Positions 50,305 to 62,098 of a stretch of 64,000 nucleotides of DNA are shown piece after piece. The translations under genes were made by a program, and so were the position numbers. Position 1 is the stretch's first letter. Each line of letters starts with the position of its first letter. The DNA is from Actinomycetes bacterium (GTDB lineage: Bacteria; Actinomycetota; Actinomycetes; Mycobacteriales; Mycobacteriaceae): the NCBI GenBank assembly GCA_023404955.1, contig JAEXZY010000158.1, positions 1-64,000 on the forward strand, written 5' to 3'. The notes below the pieces were generated by a model. It searched no databases. It was given only the letters and a program-made list of their open reading frames with translations, and was not told the origin of the DNA.

Positions 50305-51273
50305 GTGTCGACTGAGCAGATCAAGTGCCTGGTGACGGGTGCGACCGGGTACATCGGCGGGCAGTTGGTGCCCGAGCTGCTCCGGCGGGGACATGCGGTG
50401 CGGGCGATGGCACGCAAGCCGGCGAAGCTGGACAACGCGCCGTGGCGCGATCAGGTCGACGTGGCGGCCGGCGATCTGACCAAGCCGGATTCGTTGGCAG
50501 AGGCATTCGAGGGCATGGATGTCGTCTACTACCTGGTGCACTCGATGGGCACGTCGAAGGACTTCGTCGCCGAGGAGGCGCAGTCGGCGCGCAATGTGGT
50601 GACCGCTGCGGAGAAGGCGGGCGTGCGCCGCATCGTCTACTTGAGCGGGCTGCACCCCGAGGGTGCCGATCTGTCGCGGCACCTGGGGTCGCGGGTCGAG
50701 GTCGGGGAGATCCTGCTGGCCTCGTCGATCGAGACGGTGGTGTTGCAGGCGGGCATCGTGATCGGGTCGGGTTCGGCGTCGTTCGAGATGGTCCGTCACC
50801 TCACCGACAGGCTCCCGGTGATGACGACGCCGAAGTGGGTGCACAACAAGATCCAGCCGATCTCGATCGACGACGCGCTGTACTACCTCGCGGAATCGGC
50901 CAGTGCCGATGTCCCTGAGTCACGCACGTGGGATGTGGGCGGGCCCGACGTCATGGAGTACGGCGACGCGATGCAGACCTACGCCGACGTCGCAGGTCTG
51001 CGCCGGCGCGTGATGGTGGTGCTGCCGTTCCTGACGCCGACGATCGCCAGTCACTGGGTGGGTCTGGTGACGCCGATCAAGGCCGGGCTGGCACGGCCTC
51101 TGGTGGAGTCGTTGGAGTGCGACGCGATCTGCCACGAGCACGACATCGACGCGGTGATCCCGCCGCCGGCGGCCGGGTTGATGTCCTACCGCGATGCCGT
51201 GGTGGCCGCCCTGAAGGAGGACCACACGGGACGCAGGCACCTGTTGCGTTTCAGTAAGGTTGCGCCGCAATGA
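50305..51273 (+). CDS. NmrA-like NAD(P)-binding protein (atypical SDR)
   Basis: 322 residues from GTG 50305 (GGAG 6 nt before it). A Rossmann fold starts KCLVTGATGYIGGQLVPELL with GxxGxxG. VYYLVHSMGTSKDF and VRRIVYLSGLHPEG mark the UPF/NmrA-like group of atypical short-chain dehydrogenases. The usual YxxxK pair is absent, so it may bind NAD(P) without classical SDR catalysis. The role is unknown. It separates purF from purM. Confidence 0.8.
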   Translation: MSTEQIKCLVTGATGYIGGQLVPELLRRGHAVRAMARKPAKLDNAPWRDQVDVAAGDLTKPDSLAEAFEGMDVVYYLVHSMGTSKDFVAEEAQSARNVVTAAEKAGVRRIVYLSGLHPEGADLSRHLGSRVEVGEILLASSIETVVLQAGIVIGSGSASFEMVRHLTDRLPVMTTPKWVHNKIQPISIDDALYYLAESASADVPESRTWDVGGPDVMEYGDAMQTYADVAGLRRRVMVVLPFLTPTIASHWVGLVTPIKAGLARPLVESLECDAICHEHDIDAVIPPPAAGLMSYRDAVVAALKEDHTGRRHLLRFSKVAPQ

Positions 51274-51300
51274 CTTCGCTACGCCACCCGTCGCCGGGAG

Positions 51301-52842
51301 TCAGGGACGCCTGAGCGCCGAGGCGTTGTCGTTCTCCGGGGTCAGCGGGATGCCGGTGCGCGCCGCGGTGGCCAGCATGTGCTCGATGACGTTCTTGCCC
51401 AGCGCGGTCTCACCTGGCAGCTCGATCGGATAGTTGCCGTCGAAGCAGGCCGAGCACAGGCGCGAAGCGGGCTGCTCGGTGGCCGAGATCATGCTCTGCT
51501 GCGAGATGTAGGTCAGGGTGTCGGCACCGATCGCGTGGCGGACGGCGTCGAGCATCTCTTCACCGGACCCGTCGGCGTTCGCCGCGTTGGCGATCAGCTC
51601 GGCGGGCGTGGCGAAGTCGATGCCGTAGAAGCAGGGCCATTTCACCGGCGGGGAGGCGATCCGAACGTGCACCTCGACGGCGCCGGCTTCTCGCAGCATT
51701 CGGATCAGCGCCCGCTGGGTGTTGCCGCGCACGATGGAGTCGTCGACGACGATGAGCCGCTTGCCGCGGATGACTTCTTTGAGCGGGTTCAGTTTCAGCC
51801 GGATACCGAGCTGACGGATGGTCTGCGACGGCTGGATGAACGTGCGCCCCACATAGGCGTTCTTCATCAGGCCCTGGCCGTAGGGAATGCCGGATTCCTG
51901 CGCGTAGCCGACGGCGGCGGGCGTCCCCGACTCGGGTACGCCGATCACCAGGTCGGCCTCAACGGGGCTCTCCCGGGCGAGCCGGCGACCGATGTCGACG
52001 CGGGTGGCGTGCACGGACCGGCCCACGAGCGTGCTGTCGGGACGGGCCAGGTAGACGTATTCGAACACGCAGCCTTTGGGCGTGGGGTTCGCGAACCGCG
52101 TGGAGCGCACCCCGTCGGCGTCGATGGCCAACAGCTCGCCGGGTTCGATGTCGCGCACGAACGAGGCGCCGACGATGTCGAGTGCTGCGGTTTCGGAGGC
52201 GACCACCCAGCCGCGGTCGAGGCGGCCGAGCGACAGTGGACGCACGCCGTAGGGGTCACGGGCGGCGTAGAGGGTGTTCTCGTCCATGAAGGTCAGGCAG
52301 AACGCGCCGCGCACCGTCGGCAGCAGTTCCAGCGCGGCCTGTTCGAGCGAAGAGTCCGCGGCACCGTGCGCCAGCAGGGCGCCGAGGATGTCGGAGTCCG
52401 TGGTGGCCGCGGCCGCACCACGGTTGCTCATCAGACCTTCGTCGCGGGCTCGCGCGGCGAGCTCAGCGGTGTTGACCAGATTGCCGTTGTGTCCCAGCGC
52501 GACGCCGGTGCCTGCGGCCGTGTTGCGGAACACCGGCTGGGCGTTTTCCCACGTGGTGGAGCCGGTGGTGGAGTACCGGCAGTGTCCGACGGCGACGTGC
52601 CCTGGCATCGCGGCCAACGTCTGCTCGTCGAAGACCTGGCTCACCAGACCGAGATCCTTGAAGACCAGCACCTGGGAGCCGTCGGCCACCGCGATGCCAG
52701 CGGCCTCCTGGCCCCTGTGTTGCAGGGCATACAGGCCGTAGTACGTGAGTTTGGCCACTTCCTCGCCGGGTGCCCAGACTCCGAAGACTCCGCACTCTTC
52801 TCGAGGCTCGTTCTCATGCTGATCGGGCTGCTCGGCGGTCAC
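51301..52842 (-). CDS. purF: Amidophosphoribosyltransferase
   Basis: 513 residues. The N-terminal Ntn glutaminase starts after a short propeptide, with nucleophile Cys in REECGVFGVW; the PRPP-binding loop RLIVVDDSIVRGNTQRALIR lies in the PRT domain. C-terminal Cys residues near LCSACFDGNYP suggest the [4Fe-4S]-type (Bacillus-like) enzyme. It makes phosphoribosylamine, the first committed purine step. It follows the sterol-carrier gene on the same strand by 122 bp. Confidence 0.95.
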   Translation of the reverse strand: MTAEQPDQHENEPREECGVFGVWAPGEEVAKLTYYGLYALQHRGQEAAGIAVADGSQVLVFKDLGLVSQVFDEQTLAAMPGHVAVGHCRYSTTGSTTWENAQPVFRNTAAGTGVALGHNGNLVNTAELAARARDEGLMSNRGAAAATTDSDILGALLAHGAADSSLEQAALELLPTVRGAFCLTFMDENTLYAARDPYGVRPLSLGRLDRGWVVASETAALDIVGASFVRDIEPGELLAIDADGVRSTRFANPTPKGCVFEYVYLARPDSTLVGRSVHATRVDIGRRLARESPVEADLVIGVPESGTPAAVGYAQESGIPYGQGLMKNAYVGRTFIQPSQTIRQLGIRLKLNPLKEVIRGKRLIVVDDSIVRGNTQRALIRMLREAGAVEVHVRIASPPVKWPCFYGIDFATPAELIANAANADGSGEEMLDAVRHAIGADTLTYISQQSMISATEQPASRLCSACFDGNYPIELPGETALGKNVIEHMLATAARTGIPLTPENDNASALRRP

Positions 52843-52964
52843 GATCGTCGCTGCTCCCTAGGGGCGGTGGGTGACGGTCGCCAGTCTACGGTCAACCGCT
52901 GTCAAACGCGGAATCGCGCCGCGCCGTAGTGGACAACCACGACCGCGTCGCGGCGATTCCCCCG

Positions 52965-53357
52965 TCATTGCGGCAGCGCGACCAACGGCAGGGCCGCCGC
53001 GATGTCGCGGGCTCGCGATCCGGACAGCTGTAGAGCCCCGGTGGCGGCCGCGTCGTCGAGGGTGCGCAGTCCGGTGGCGAGCAACAGCCAGGTGCGTGGG
53101 TCGGTTTCGACGATGTTGGGCGGGGTGCCGCGGGTGTGCCGCGGCCCGGCGACGCACTGGACCGCGACGAACGGTGGCACCCTCACCTCGACGGACGCGC
53201 CCGGCGCGACCGTTGCCAGCGTCCTGGCCGTCGTGCGCACGGCCTCGGCCAGCTGGGGGCGCGACGGGGTTTCGGCCCGCTCGTCGCGCAGCCAGTCCGC
53301 AACCGCCGCCACAGCGGCGCGGGTCTTTTCCGGATCAGCAGCACGGCGGACGGCCAT
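52965..53357 (-). CDS. Sterol-carrier family protein
   Basis: 130 residues (Rv0807 position). TLATVAPGASVEVRVPPFVA and the C-terminal LQLSGSRARDIAAALPLVAL match the actinobacterial sterol-carrier-like family (bacterial SCP2-type fold). No catalytic motif is seen. Its ATG is only 16 bp from the GTG of the divergent MCE gene, so both must be leaderless or share overlapping promoters. Confidence 0.75.
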   Translation of the reverse strand: MAVRRAADPEKTRAAVAAVADWLRDERAETPSRPQLAEAVRTTARTLATVAPGASVEVRVPPFVAVQCVAGPRHTRGTPPNIVETDPRTWLLLATGLRTLDDAAATGALQLSGSRARDIAAALPLVALPQ

Positions 53358-53361
53358 GATC

Positions 53362-53367
53362 TAGGTT
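53362..53367 (+). promoter_or_regulatory. -10 box (TAGGTT) for orphan MCE gene
   Basis: TAGGTT fits TANNNT and is 6 nt before GTG 53374. It lies in the 16-bp gap between divergent starts. Confidence 0.5.
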
Positions 53368-53373
53368 CTCAAA

Positions 53374-54570
53374 GTGTCTGTAGCCCGGGACGCACCGCCC
53401 TATCGGCGGCTGGGCGCGCTGATGCTCGCGGTGATCGCCGTGCTCGGCACGGGCCTCTTCCTTCAGTTCCGCGGCGACTTCACGGCCTACTCGACGGTCA
53501 CCCTCCTGTCGGAGCGCGCGGGATTGGTGGTCGAGCGCGGCGCCAAGGTCACGTTCAACGGGGTCGAGATCGGTCGGGTGGCGCAGATCGCGCCCGATCC
53601 GGCGGGCGGCGCCCGCCTGACGTTGGACGTCGACCCCACGGTTCTGGCCGTCATCCCCGCCAACGCCGGAGCCGAGATCCGGGCGACGACGGTGTTCGGC
53701 AACAAGTACATCTCCCTGATGTCACCGCAAATGCCTGCGCCACAACGCCTTTCCGAGGGCGCTGTCATACAGGCCGCCGCGGTGACGACGGAATTCAACA
53801 CGCTGTTCGAAACGGTGACGGCGATCGCCGAGCAGGTCGACCCCGTTAAGCTGAACCAGACGCTCAGCGCGACTGCCGAGGCGTTGAACGGACTGGGCGA
53901 CCGATTCGGCGCATCGCTGGAGGACGGCAACCGCATCCTCCTGGACTTCGACGACCTGATGCCGCAGTGGCGGGCCGACGTGCGCTCGCTGGCGGCTCTG
54001 GCTGACATCTACGCCGATGCCGCGCCCGATCTCCTCGACGGGCTCGCCTCGGCGGTCACCACTGCGCGCACGCTGTCTGCGCACTCGGGTGACATCGACG
54101 CCGCGCTGATGGCGGCGATCGGCTTCGCGGAGCCGGCGACGTCGGCGCTGAATCGGGGTGGCCCCTACCTGATCCGCGGCGCCGCCGATCTGCTGCCGAC
54201 CTCACGGTTGCTCGACGACTACCGCGGCATGATGTTCTGCACGATCCGCAACTATGCCGAGGTGGCCCCGGAGATCACCCGGGTCCTCGGGGGCGACAAC
54301 GGCTATTCGCTGCGTTCGGCGGGCACGATCACCGGGGCGGGCAATCCGTTCGTCTATCCGGACAATCTGCCGCGGGTCAACGCGAGGGGAGGTCCCGAGG
54401 GCCGGCCCGGGTGCTGGCAGAAGATCACCCGCGACCTGTGGCCGAACCCGTACCTGGTGATGGACACCGGGTTCAGCCTGGCGCCCTACAACCATGTCGA
54501 GCTCGGTCAGCCGCTGCTCGTCGACTACGTCTGGGGCAGACAGGTCGGCGAGCACACGATCAACCCCTGA
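53374..54570 (+). CDS. Orphan MCE-family (MlaD-domain) protein
   Basis: 398 residues. One N-terminal membrane helix (LGALMLAVIAVLGTGLFLQF) precedes the MlaD domain (RAGLVVERGAKVTFNGVEIG, RATTVFGNKYISL). A helical C-terminal region follows (MCE-associated, helical tunnel type). Mce proteins form lipid-import hexamers with YrbE permeases, but no yrbE or other mce genes are nearby. A partner role with a distant mce complex is likely. Its end overlaps the CPBP gene by 11 bp. Confidence 0.85.
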   Translation: MSVARDAPPYRRLGALMLAVIAVLGTGLFLQFRGDFTAYSTVTLLSERAGLVVERGAKVTFNGVEIGRVAQIAPDPAGGARLTLDVDPTVLAVIPANAGAEIRATTVFGNKYISLMSPQMPAPQRLSEGAVIQAAAVTTEFNTLFETVTAIAEQVDPVKLNQTLSATAEALNGLGDRFGASLEDGNRILLDFDDLMPQWRADVRSLAALADIYADAAPDLLDGLASAVTTARTLSAHSGDIDAALMAAIGFAEPATSALNRGGPYLIRGAADLLPTSRLLDDYRGMMFCTIRNYAEVAPEITRVLGGDNGYSLRSAGTITGAGNPFVYPDNLPRVNARGGPEGRPGCWQKITRDLWPNPYLVMDTGFSLAPYNHVELGQPLLVDYVWGRQVGEHTINP

Positions 54571-55183
54571 CCCGCCGCGATATCGCCAGGGCTGCAACGG
54601 CTCCCGCCTCGTTGACGGCGAGATGCCCGAGCATCGGCGCCGCCAGGCTGCCGGATCTGTCGTGCAGCCAGGAGAAGAGCCACCCGGCCGCGCCGGTGAC
54701 CAGCACCGTGCCGAGCACCGAGTCGCGCGCGGCGCGGGCGTCGGGAATGTGGGATAGACCGAACACGGCCGCGGTGAACCAACGTCCACCGGTTACGCCG
54801 AACGCTCGTGCGGCGACGGACCCGAGCGCCGCGCGGTAGCTCGCCTCCTCGGACCACACGGTGCCCAGCGGGATGTGCAGCAGCAGCCATGTCGCGGGCG
54901 CAGCCGGTGGCGTGCGTGCCGCCATGCCTGCGCGCACCGGTGCGAGCGTCGTCGAAAGCGCCACCGAGGCAACGACGATGGCAGCGGCAGCACTCCCCCA
55001 CCGCAGGCCGCGGGTCAGAGCAGGCGGCTGCAGGCCGAGCGGGGCCCCAGTCGCTGCGACGGCGGCGCCGCCGAGCAGCACGTGCGGGACGGGGTGCCAA
55101 CGCCGGGGCACGCGGGGGGCCAGCACACTCCAGACCAGCAGAAGCACTGAGAGCGAAACCGTCTGACGGCGTTCGTGATTCAC
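54560..55183 (-). CDS. CPBP-family intramembrane metalloprotease-like protein
   Basis: 207 residues from GTG 55183. It has several membrane helices, with the motif SEEASYRAAL (EExxxR), FGLSHIPDA for the first His and MLGHLAVNEAGA for the second. These are the Abi/CPBP catalytic motifs of Rce1-like intramembrane proteases; activity is inferred. The GTG overlaps the stop of the membrane hydrolase by 4 bp. Rv0804 may be the counterpart. Confidence 0.75.
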   Translation of the reverse strand: MNHERRQTVSLSVLLLVWSVLAPRVPRRWHPVPHVLLGGAAVAATGAPLGLQPPALTRGLRWGSAAAAIVVASVALSTTLAPVRAGMAARTPPAAPATWLLLHIPLGTVWSEEASYRAALGSVAARAFGVTGGRWFTAAVFGLSHIPDARAARDSVLGTVLVTGAAGWLFSWLHDRSGSLAAPMLGHLAVNEAGAVAALAISRRVRG

Positions 55184-56894
55184 TGACCGTCCTCGGACTC
55201 GGTGCGTTCCAGGGCCGCTCTGATGCGTTCGGTGTCGGCCGGCGTCCACCCCGGCGGCGGCGCGACCGCCGCCCAGCCGTCGAGGATGTAGTCACCGTAG
55301 TTGTGGCCGTGCCCGCCGGGCACCGACGAGGCGTTCGTCATGTCGGCGGCGACCTGCCAGAACGTGATGATCGGGTACCACCGCATCGAGGCCGTCCGAT
55401 CCCGCCCGGGCGGCTCGGCCAGCCAATCGGGCCGGCTGAACAGCAGATCCTGTGACCACCAGACGATCGGGTCGGAGGGGTGCTGCAGGAACAGCACTCG
55501 GGTGCCCTCCCACGGTGCAGCTGCGTCGCGGGCGATCTGGGCCGCGTCGTTGCCCATCGAGAACCGCACGGTGCGGCCGTTGTCGTAGCGGGGGTGCACT
55601 TCTGGCGTGCCGGGATCGCGGCGGACGGTGATCGCGTGCCACAGCGAGCTGGCGTTCGGCGGGCCCACCCACAGCACCGACGAGAATCCCATCCGGGAGA
55701 TGTCGGGCAGCCAGTCGAACGCACCCTGTCCGGCCATCGAGCCCAGGCTCTCGCCGTAGAGGAGCAGCTGCGGGCGGCGCTGCGGCGGCAGCTTCGCCCA
55801 GCGATCGTGGATGGCGTCGATCATCATCCGGCCGAACTCCACCGACTTGCGCTGATCACCGATGAACGAAATCCAGCTCGGCAGAAAGGAGTACTGCGAT
55901 CCGACGATCGCGGTGTCGCCGTTGTACATCATCTCCAGCGAGCGGGCGGCGATCGGATTGATCCACCCAGTGCCCGTGGTGGGGGCGATCACGAGCACCT
56001 TGCGTTCGAAGGCACCGCTGCGTTCCAGTTCGCTCAGCAGGACCGCCATTCTCGCCTCGTCGCTGTCGGCGGTTTCCAGGCCGACGTAGACCCGGACCGG
56101 TTCCTTGGCCGGTCTGCCGTTGATCGCGGTGAGCTCGGCCGCGCTGGGCCCGGTGGCGACGAAACTGCGGCCCTGGTATCCCAGGGTGTCCCACGGCGCG
56201 AACGACTCGGGGCTGCCGGATCTCTGCGGCTCCTGCGGCTGACTGATGCCCGCCATGGTGGTGGTGTTCTGCGGCTGGAAGACGCGGTTGGCACCGGCCA
56301 GGAATCCTTGCAGCAGGACGCCGTTGACCAGCGTGATCACCAGCACGACCACGATTCCCGTGCCGATGAAGAGCGCGAGTTCGTCGGAGATGCGCCAGCG
56401 CCGGATCAGATAGCGCGCGAGTGTGCGGATCAGGTCGATGAGCGCGCGGGTGACCGCGACGCACACGCCGCCGATGACCGCGGCGAGCACCAGCGTCCGC
56501 AGGTAACTCGCGGTGCTGGGGCCGGGCAGACCCATCAGCGCCGAGACCTGACGCTGCCAGCCGGCGGCCGGGATCACCATCAGCACGCAGGCCAGCAGCG
56601 ACAGCACCACGGTGCCGGTCTTCAGCGCCGAGGACACCCTCAGCGACGGCGGCCACCAGGCGCGCTTGGCGAGCACGAACCGGCGCGCCATGCGGGCGAG
56701 GAAGACCCCTATTCCGTAGCCGATCGCGGCATTGATCCCGCCGATCAACCCCTGGAACAGCCAGTCACGGGGCAGCAGCGAGGGTGTCAGGGACAGGCAG
56801 AAGAACAGCGCGGCGAACGCGATGCCGGTGAAGTCGAGTCGCAGCAGGCCCCAGGCCCAGATGAAGAGGGGGTGTCTGGTGGACTCCCGAGAGG

Positions 56895-56898
<4 letters not shown>
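55180..56898 (-). CDS. Membrane alpha/beta-hydrolase (esterase-like)
   Basis: 572 residues from GTG 56898; the frame extends upstream but only inside purL antisense to nothing known. About five membrane helices fill 25-200 (e.g. FTGIAFAALFFCLSLTPSLL). The C-terminal half is an alpha/beta hydrolase with GESLG (382-386, nucleophile Ser384), WVGPPNAS and the late His near GGHGHNYGD. Its GTG overlaps the purL stop by 4 bp. A lipid or glycolipid substrate is plausible but unproven. Confidence 0.8.
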
Positions 56899-59201
<2,303 letters not shown>

Positions 59202-59211
59202 GCCGGACAGT

Positions 59212-60411
59212 CTAGTTCGCGGCGCGCGACCAGCGTGCCGCGGCGGACGGCGCGATCAGCCCGTGGATCACGACGCTGCCCAGCACCACGACCACCATGA
59301 CGGCCAGGACGTCGTGTTCCTCGGTGCCGTCGAGCACGTTGTAGGCCAGCAGGCCGAACACGATCGTCGACGTTCCCCGCGGACCCAGCCAGGCCAGCAT
59401 CATGCGTTCCCGCCAGGAGAAGCGGGATCGCAGCATCACCACCGCGACCGGGAGCACGCGTACGAGGGTCAGCGCCAGCAGGCAGAAAACCACCGTCTGC
59501 CAGGACACTCCGCGTTCCACGGCGAGCACGGCCACGGCGCCGACGGTGAACCACATGATCGCCGACAGCAGGAAGCCGATGTCGTCGACGAACTCCAGCT
59601 CCTCGTGCCAGGACGGGGAGTGCCGCAGGTAGTGGAACGTGATCCCGCAGACGAACGCCGAGACGAACCCGTTGCCGTCGAAGGCGAGGCTCAGCCCGTA
59701 GGCCAGCATCGGTGCAGTGACCAAGATCATTCGCACGCTCTGACCGGTCATCCAGCCGCGCCGGGCGGCGCCGTTGATCGCGACCGCCAACAGCGCACCG
59801 ACGGCGCCCCCGACGACGATCGCGATCAGGGCCTGGGGCACGGCGGAGCCCAATGCGCGCAGCGGTGTCGCGGTCCGCACGTCGTCGCCTCCTGCCAGCG
59901 CAAGCGCGACGATGAACACCGGGGCGACGATGCCGTCGTTGTAGCCGGCCTCGACGTTGAGCACGTTGCGCACCCGGTCCGGCACCCGGGCGTCGCGCAG
60001 GATCGTCGCCGCGGGCGCGAAGTCGGTCGGCACCACCGCGCAGGCGATGACCAGCAGCACCGCGAAGGACAGCTCCGGCAGCAGCCACGCGGCGAGGAGC
60101 ACCGACAAGCCGAGGCTCAGCGGAAGCGCCAACAACAGCATGCGGAGCGCCGCGCGGGGCTCCCGGCCGAACAACCCGCCGCGGACATCGGTGGCGTCGA
60201 CGAACAGCAGAACCGCGAGGATGATCTCGGCGCCATGCTGGGCGACGTCGGCGTTGAGCGCCACAGCCAGCGCGTCAGAGGTGCTGAAACCCGCTACCAC
60301 GCCGGCGAGGATCAGCACGACCGGTGCGGTCAGCCGGACCCGTTCGAGCCGTCCCGCGCCGAGCGCCCAGGCGGCGAACACCGCCGCGAAGGCGATCAGC
60401 GAGATCAGCAC
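59212..60411 (-). CDS. Cation:proton antiporter, CPA1/NhaP-like
   Basis: 399 residues with about 12 membrane helices. The ion-binding segment is VNVEAGYNDGIVAP-like (LNVEAGYNDGIVAPVFI, the ND motif of CPA1), and VPTDFAPAATILRDARVPDR holds the earlier Asp of the discontinuous helix. It likely exchanges Na+ or K+ for H+. No cytoplasmic regulatory domain follows. purL lies 10 bp downstream on the same strand, so co-transcription is possible. Confidence 0.86.
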   Translation of the reverse strand: MLISLIAFAAVFAAWALGAGRLERVRLTAPVVLILAGVVAGFSTSDALAVALNADVAQHGAEIILAVLLFVDATDVRGGLFGREPRAALRMLLLALPLSLGLSVLLAAWLLPELSFAVLLVIACAVVPTDFAPAATILRDARVPDRVRNVLNVEAGYNDGIVAPVFIVALALAGGDDVRTATPLRALGSAVPQALIAIVVGGAVGALLAVAINGAARRGWMTGQSVRMILVTAPMLAYGLSLAFDGNGFVSAFVCGITFHYLRHSPSWHEELEFVDDIGFLLSAIMWFTVGAVAVLAVERGVSWQTVVFCLLALTLVRVLPVAVVMLRSRFSWRERMMLAWLGPRGTSTIVFGLLAYNVLDGTEEHDVLAVMVVVVLGSVVIHGLIAPSAAARWSRAAN

Positions 60412-60430
60412 ACGGCGATCTTGCCAGCGG

Positions 60431-60778
60431 CTATCCGCCCGCGACGCAGAACGCGTTGCCCTCGGGGTCGGCGAGAACCACCCAGTCGAAGTCGGGACCG
60501 AAACTGTGCCGGCCGGTTTCGAGCGCCCCCAGCCCGACCAGTCGCGTCACCTCGGCCTCCTTGTCTGCGGTGTGAAGATCGAGGTGCACCTTGTTCTTGC
60601 CCGGCGTCGGATCGGACACCCGCTGGAAGCCCAGCGTGGGGCCCTTCTCCTGCGCGACCATGACGAATTCGCCTGGGGCAACGGCATTTGCTTCACCGCC
60701 GACAGCCTCGGCCCACCAACCGGCGAGCGCATCGGGATCCGAACAATCGAAGGTGATCATCGCGACGTCGAGTGACAT
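60431..60778 (-). CDS. VOC-superfamily (glyoxalase/bleomycin-resistance-like) protein
   Basis: 115 residues, one VOC domain with the beta-alpha-beta-beta-beta module twice: MITFDCSDPDALAGWWAEAV, then VLADPEGNAFCVAGG. Metal ligand candidates are His in KVHLDLHT and Glu in DPEGN. Substrate unknown. It is 14 bp after the M18 aminopeptidase stop on the same strand. Confidence 0.82.
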   Translation of the reverse strand: MSLDVAMITFDCSDPDALAGWWAEAVGGEANAVAPGEFVMVAQEKGPTLGFQRVSDPTPGKNKVHLDLHTADKEAEVTRLVGLGALETGRHSFGPDFDWVVLADPEGNAFCVAGG

Positions 60779-60792
60779 GAGCAGACCCTAGG

Positions 60793-62046
60793 TCAGGCCG
60801 GTGACAAGAACGCCGCGAGCGCAGCCGAGTAGTCCGCGACGTCCGCGGCTCCCATCACCTCGCGCGCCGAATGCATCGCCAACTGGGCGGCGCCGACGTC
60901 GACGGTCGGGATGCCGGTGCGCGCGGCGGTCATCGGACCGATTGTCGAGCCGCACGGCAGGTCGGCCCGGTGCTCGTAGCGCTGCAGCGCCACCCCGGCC
61001 TGCTCGCACGCCAGCGCGAAGGCGGCCGCGGTCCGGCCGTCCGTGGCGTAGCGGAGGTTGGGCTGCACCTTGAGCACCGGTCCGGCGTTGACCTCGATCA
61101 GATGTCCGGGTTCGTGCCGCTCGGGATAGTTGGGATGGGTGGCGTGCGCCATGTCCCCGGAGGCCACCATCGACGTCGAACACCGCCGCAGGAAGTCTTC
61201 GCGGCCACCGCCGGCGGCCAGGGTGATGCGCTCGAGGGTCGTCAGCAGCAGATCCGACTGGGCGCCGTGGTCGGATTGCGAACCCACCTCTTCGTGGTCG
61301 AACAGCACCAGGACCGGGGTCACCGTCGAGCTCTGCGCCGCCAGGAACGCTTCCAGCCCGGCGTAGCAGGTCGCCTGGTTGTCCAGCCGCGGTGCGCTGA
61401 CGAGGTCGCGGTCGACGCCGGTGAGTCGCGAGGGCGTCAGGTCATGCGTCATCAGGTCGAAGCCGAGCACCGCTTCCGCGTCCACGTCGGCGCGCTCGGC
61501 GACGTAGTCGAGGAACGAGCGCGGGCCGCCGATTCCCCAGACGGCGTTGACGTGCCGCTGCGGGTTCAGCTCGACGCCCTTGCGGTCCTCCGACAGATGG
61601 ATGGCCAGCTGCGGGACCCGCAGGATCGGGTCGTCGATGCGCACCAGCACGTCCTCGGCGGTGGCGCCGGTGCGCACGGAGAGCCGGCCGCTGAGGCCGA
61701 GGTCGCGGTCGAGCCAGGAGTTCAGCCAGGCGCCGCCGTAGGGCTGCAGCGCGACGACCTGCCAGCCGGCGACGGTCCGGTCCGGGTGCTGTTTGACGCG
61801 CAGATTCGGGCTGTCGGTGTGGGCGCCGACGATCCGGAACGGCACGTGCGGTTCACCGGTCGAGCGCCACGCGATCAGTGAGCCGGCGCGGATGACGAAG
61901 TGATCGCCCGCGCCGGTCCATGCGTCGCCCTCGGACAGCTCGGCGAACCCGGCGTCGAGCAGCCGCCCTGCGGCGGTGCTGCACGCATGGAACGGCGACG
62001 GGGATTCGTCGATGAACTCACACAGACCCTGCGCATCAGCCGCCAT
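60793..62046 (-). CDS. pepC: M18-family aminopeptidase
   Basis: 417 residues. Zinc ligands appear in GAHTDSPNLRVK, FDHEEVGSQSDHGAQSD and the C-terminal HSAREVMGAADVADYSAALA; also MAHATHPNYPERHEPGHLIE. It removes acidic N-terminal residues from peptides as a large oligomer. By recall Rv0800 is the counterpart. Divergent from the DyP gene with 52 bp between starts. Confidence 0.92.
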   Translation of the reverse strand: MAADAQGLCEFIDESPSPFHACSTAAGRLLDAGFAELSEGDAWTGAGDHFVIRAGSLIAWRSTGEPHVPFRIVGAHTDSPNLRVKQHPDRTVAGWQVVALQPYGGAWLNSWLDRDLGLSGRLSVRTGATAEDVLVRIDDPILRVPQLAIHLSEDRKGVELNPQRHVNAVWGIGGPRSFLDYVAERADVDAEAVLGFDLMTHDLTPSRLTGVDRDLVSAPRLDNQATCYAGLEAFLAAQSSTVTPVLVLFDHEEVGSQSDHGAQSDLLLTTLERITLAAGGGREDFLRRCSTSMVASGDMAHATHPNYPERHEPGHLIEVNAGPVLKVQPNLRYATDGRTAAAFALACEQAGVALQRYEHRADLPCGSTIGPMTAARTGIPTVDVGAAQLAMHSAREVMGAADVADYSAALAAFLSPA

Positions 62047-62086
62047 GGTTCTTCATCTTGGTCGATCGCCGGGATTGATCATGATT

Positions 62087-62092
62087 TAGGGT
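62087..62092 (+). promoter_or_regulatory. -10 box (TAGGGT) for DyP-encapsulin operon
   Basis: TAGGGT is exactly 6 nt before GTG 62099, so the operon mRNA should be leaderless. Confidence 0.5.
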
Positions 62093-62098
62093 CACACG

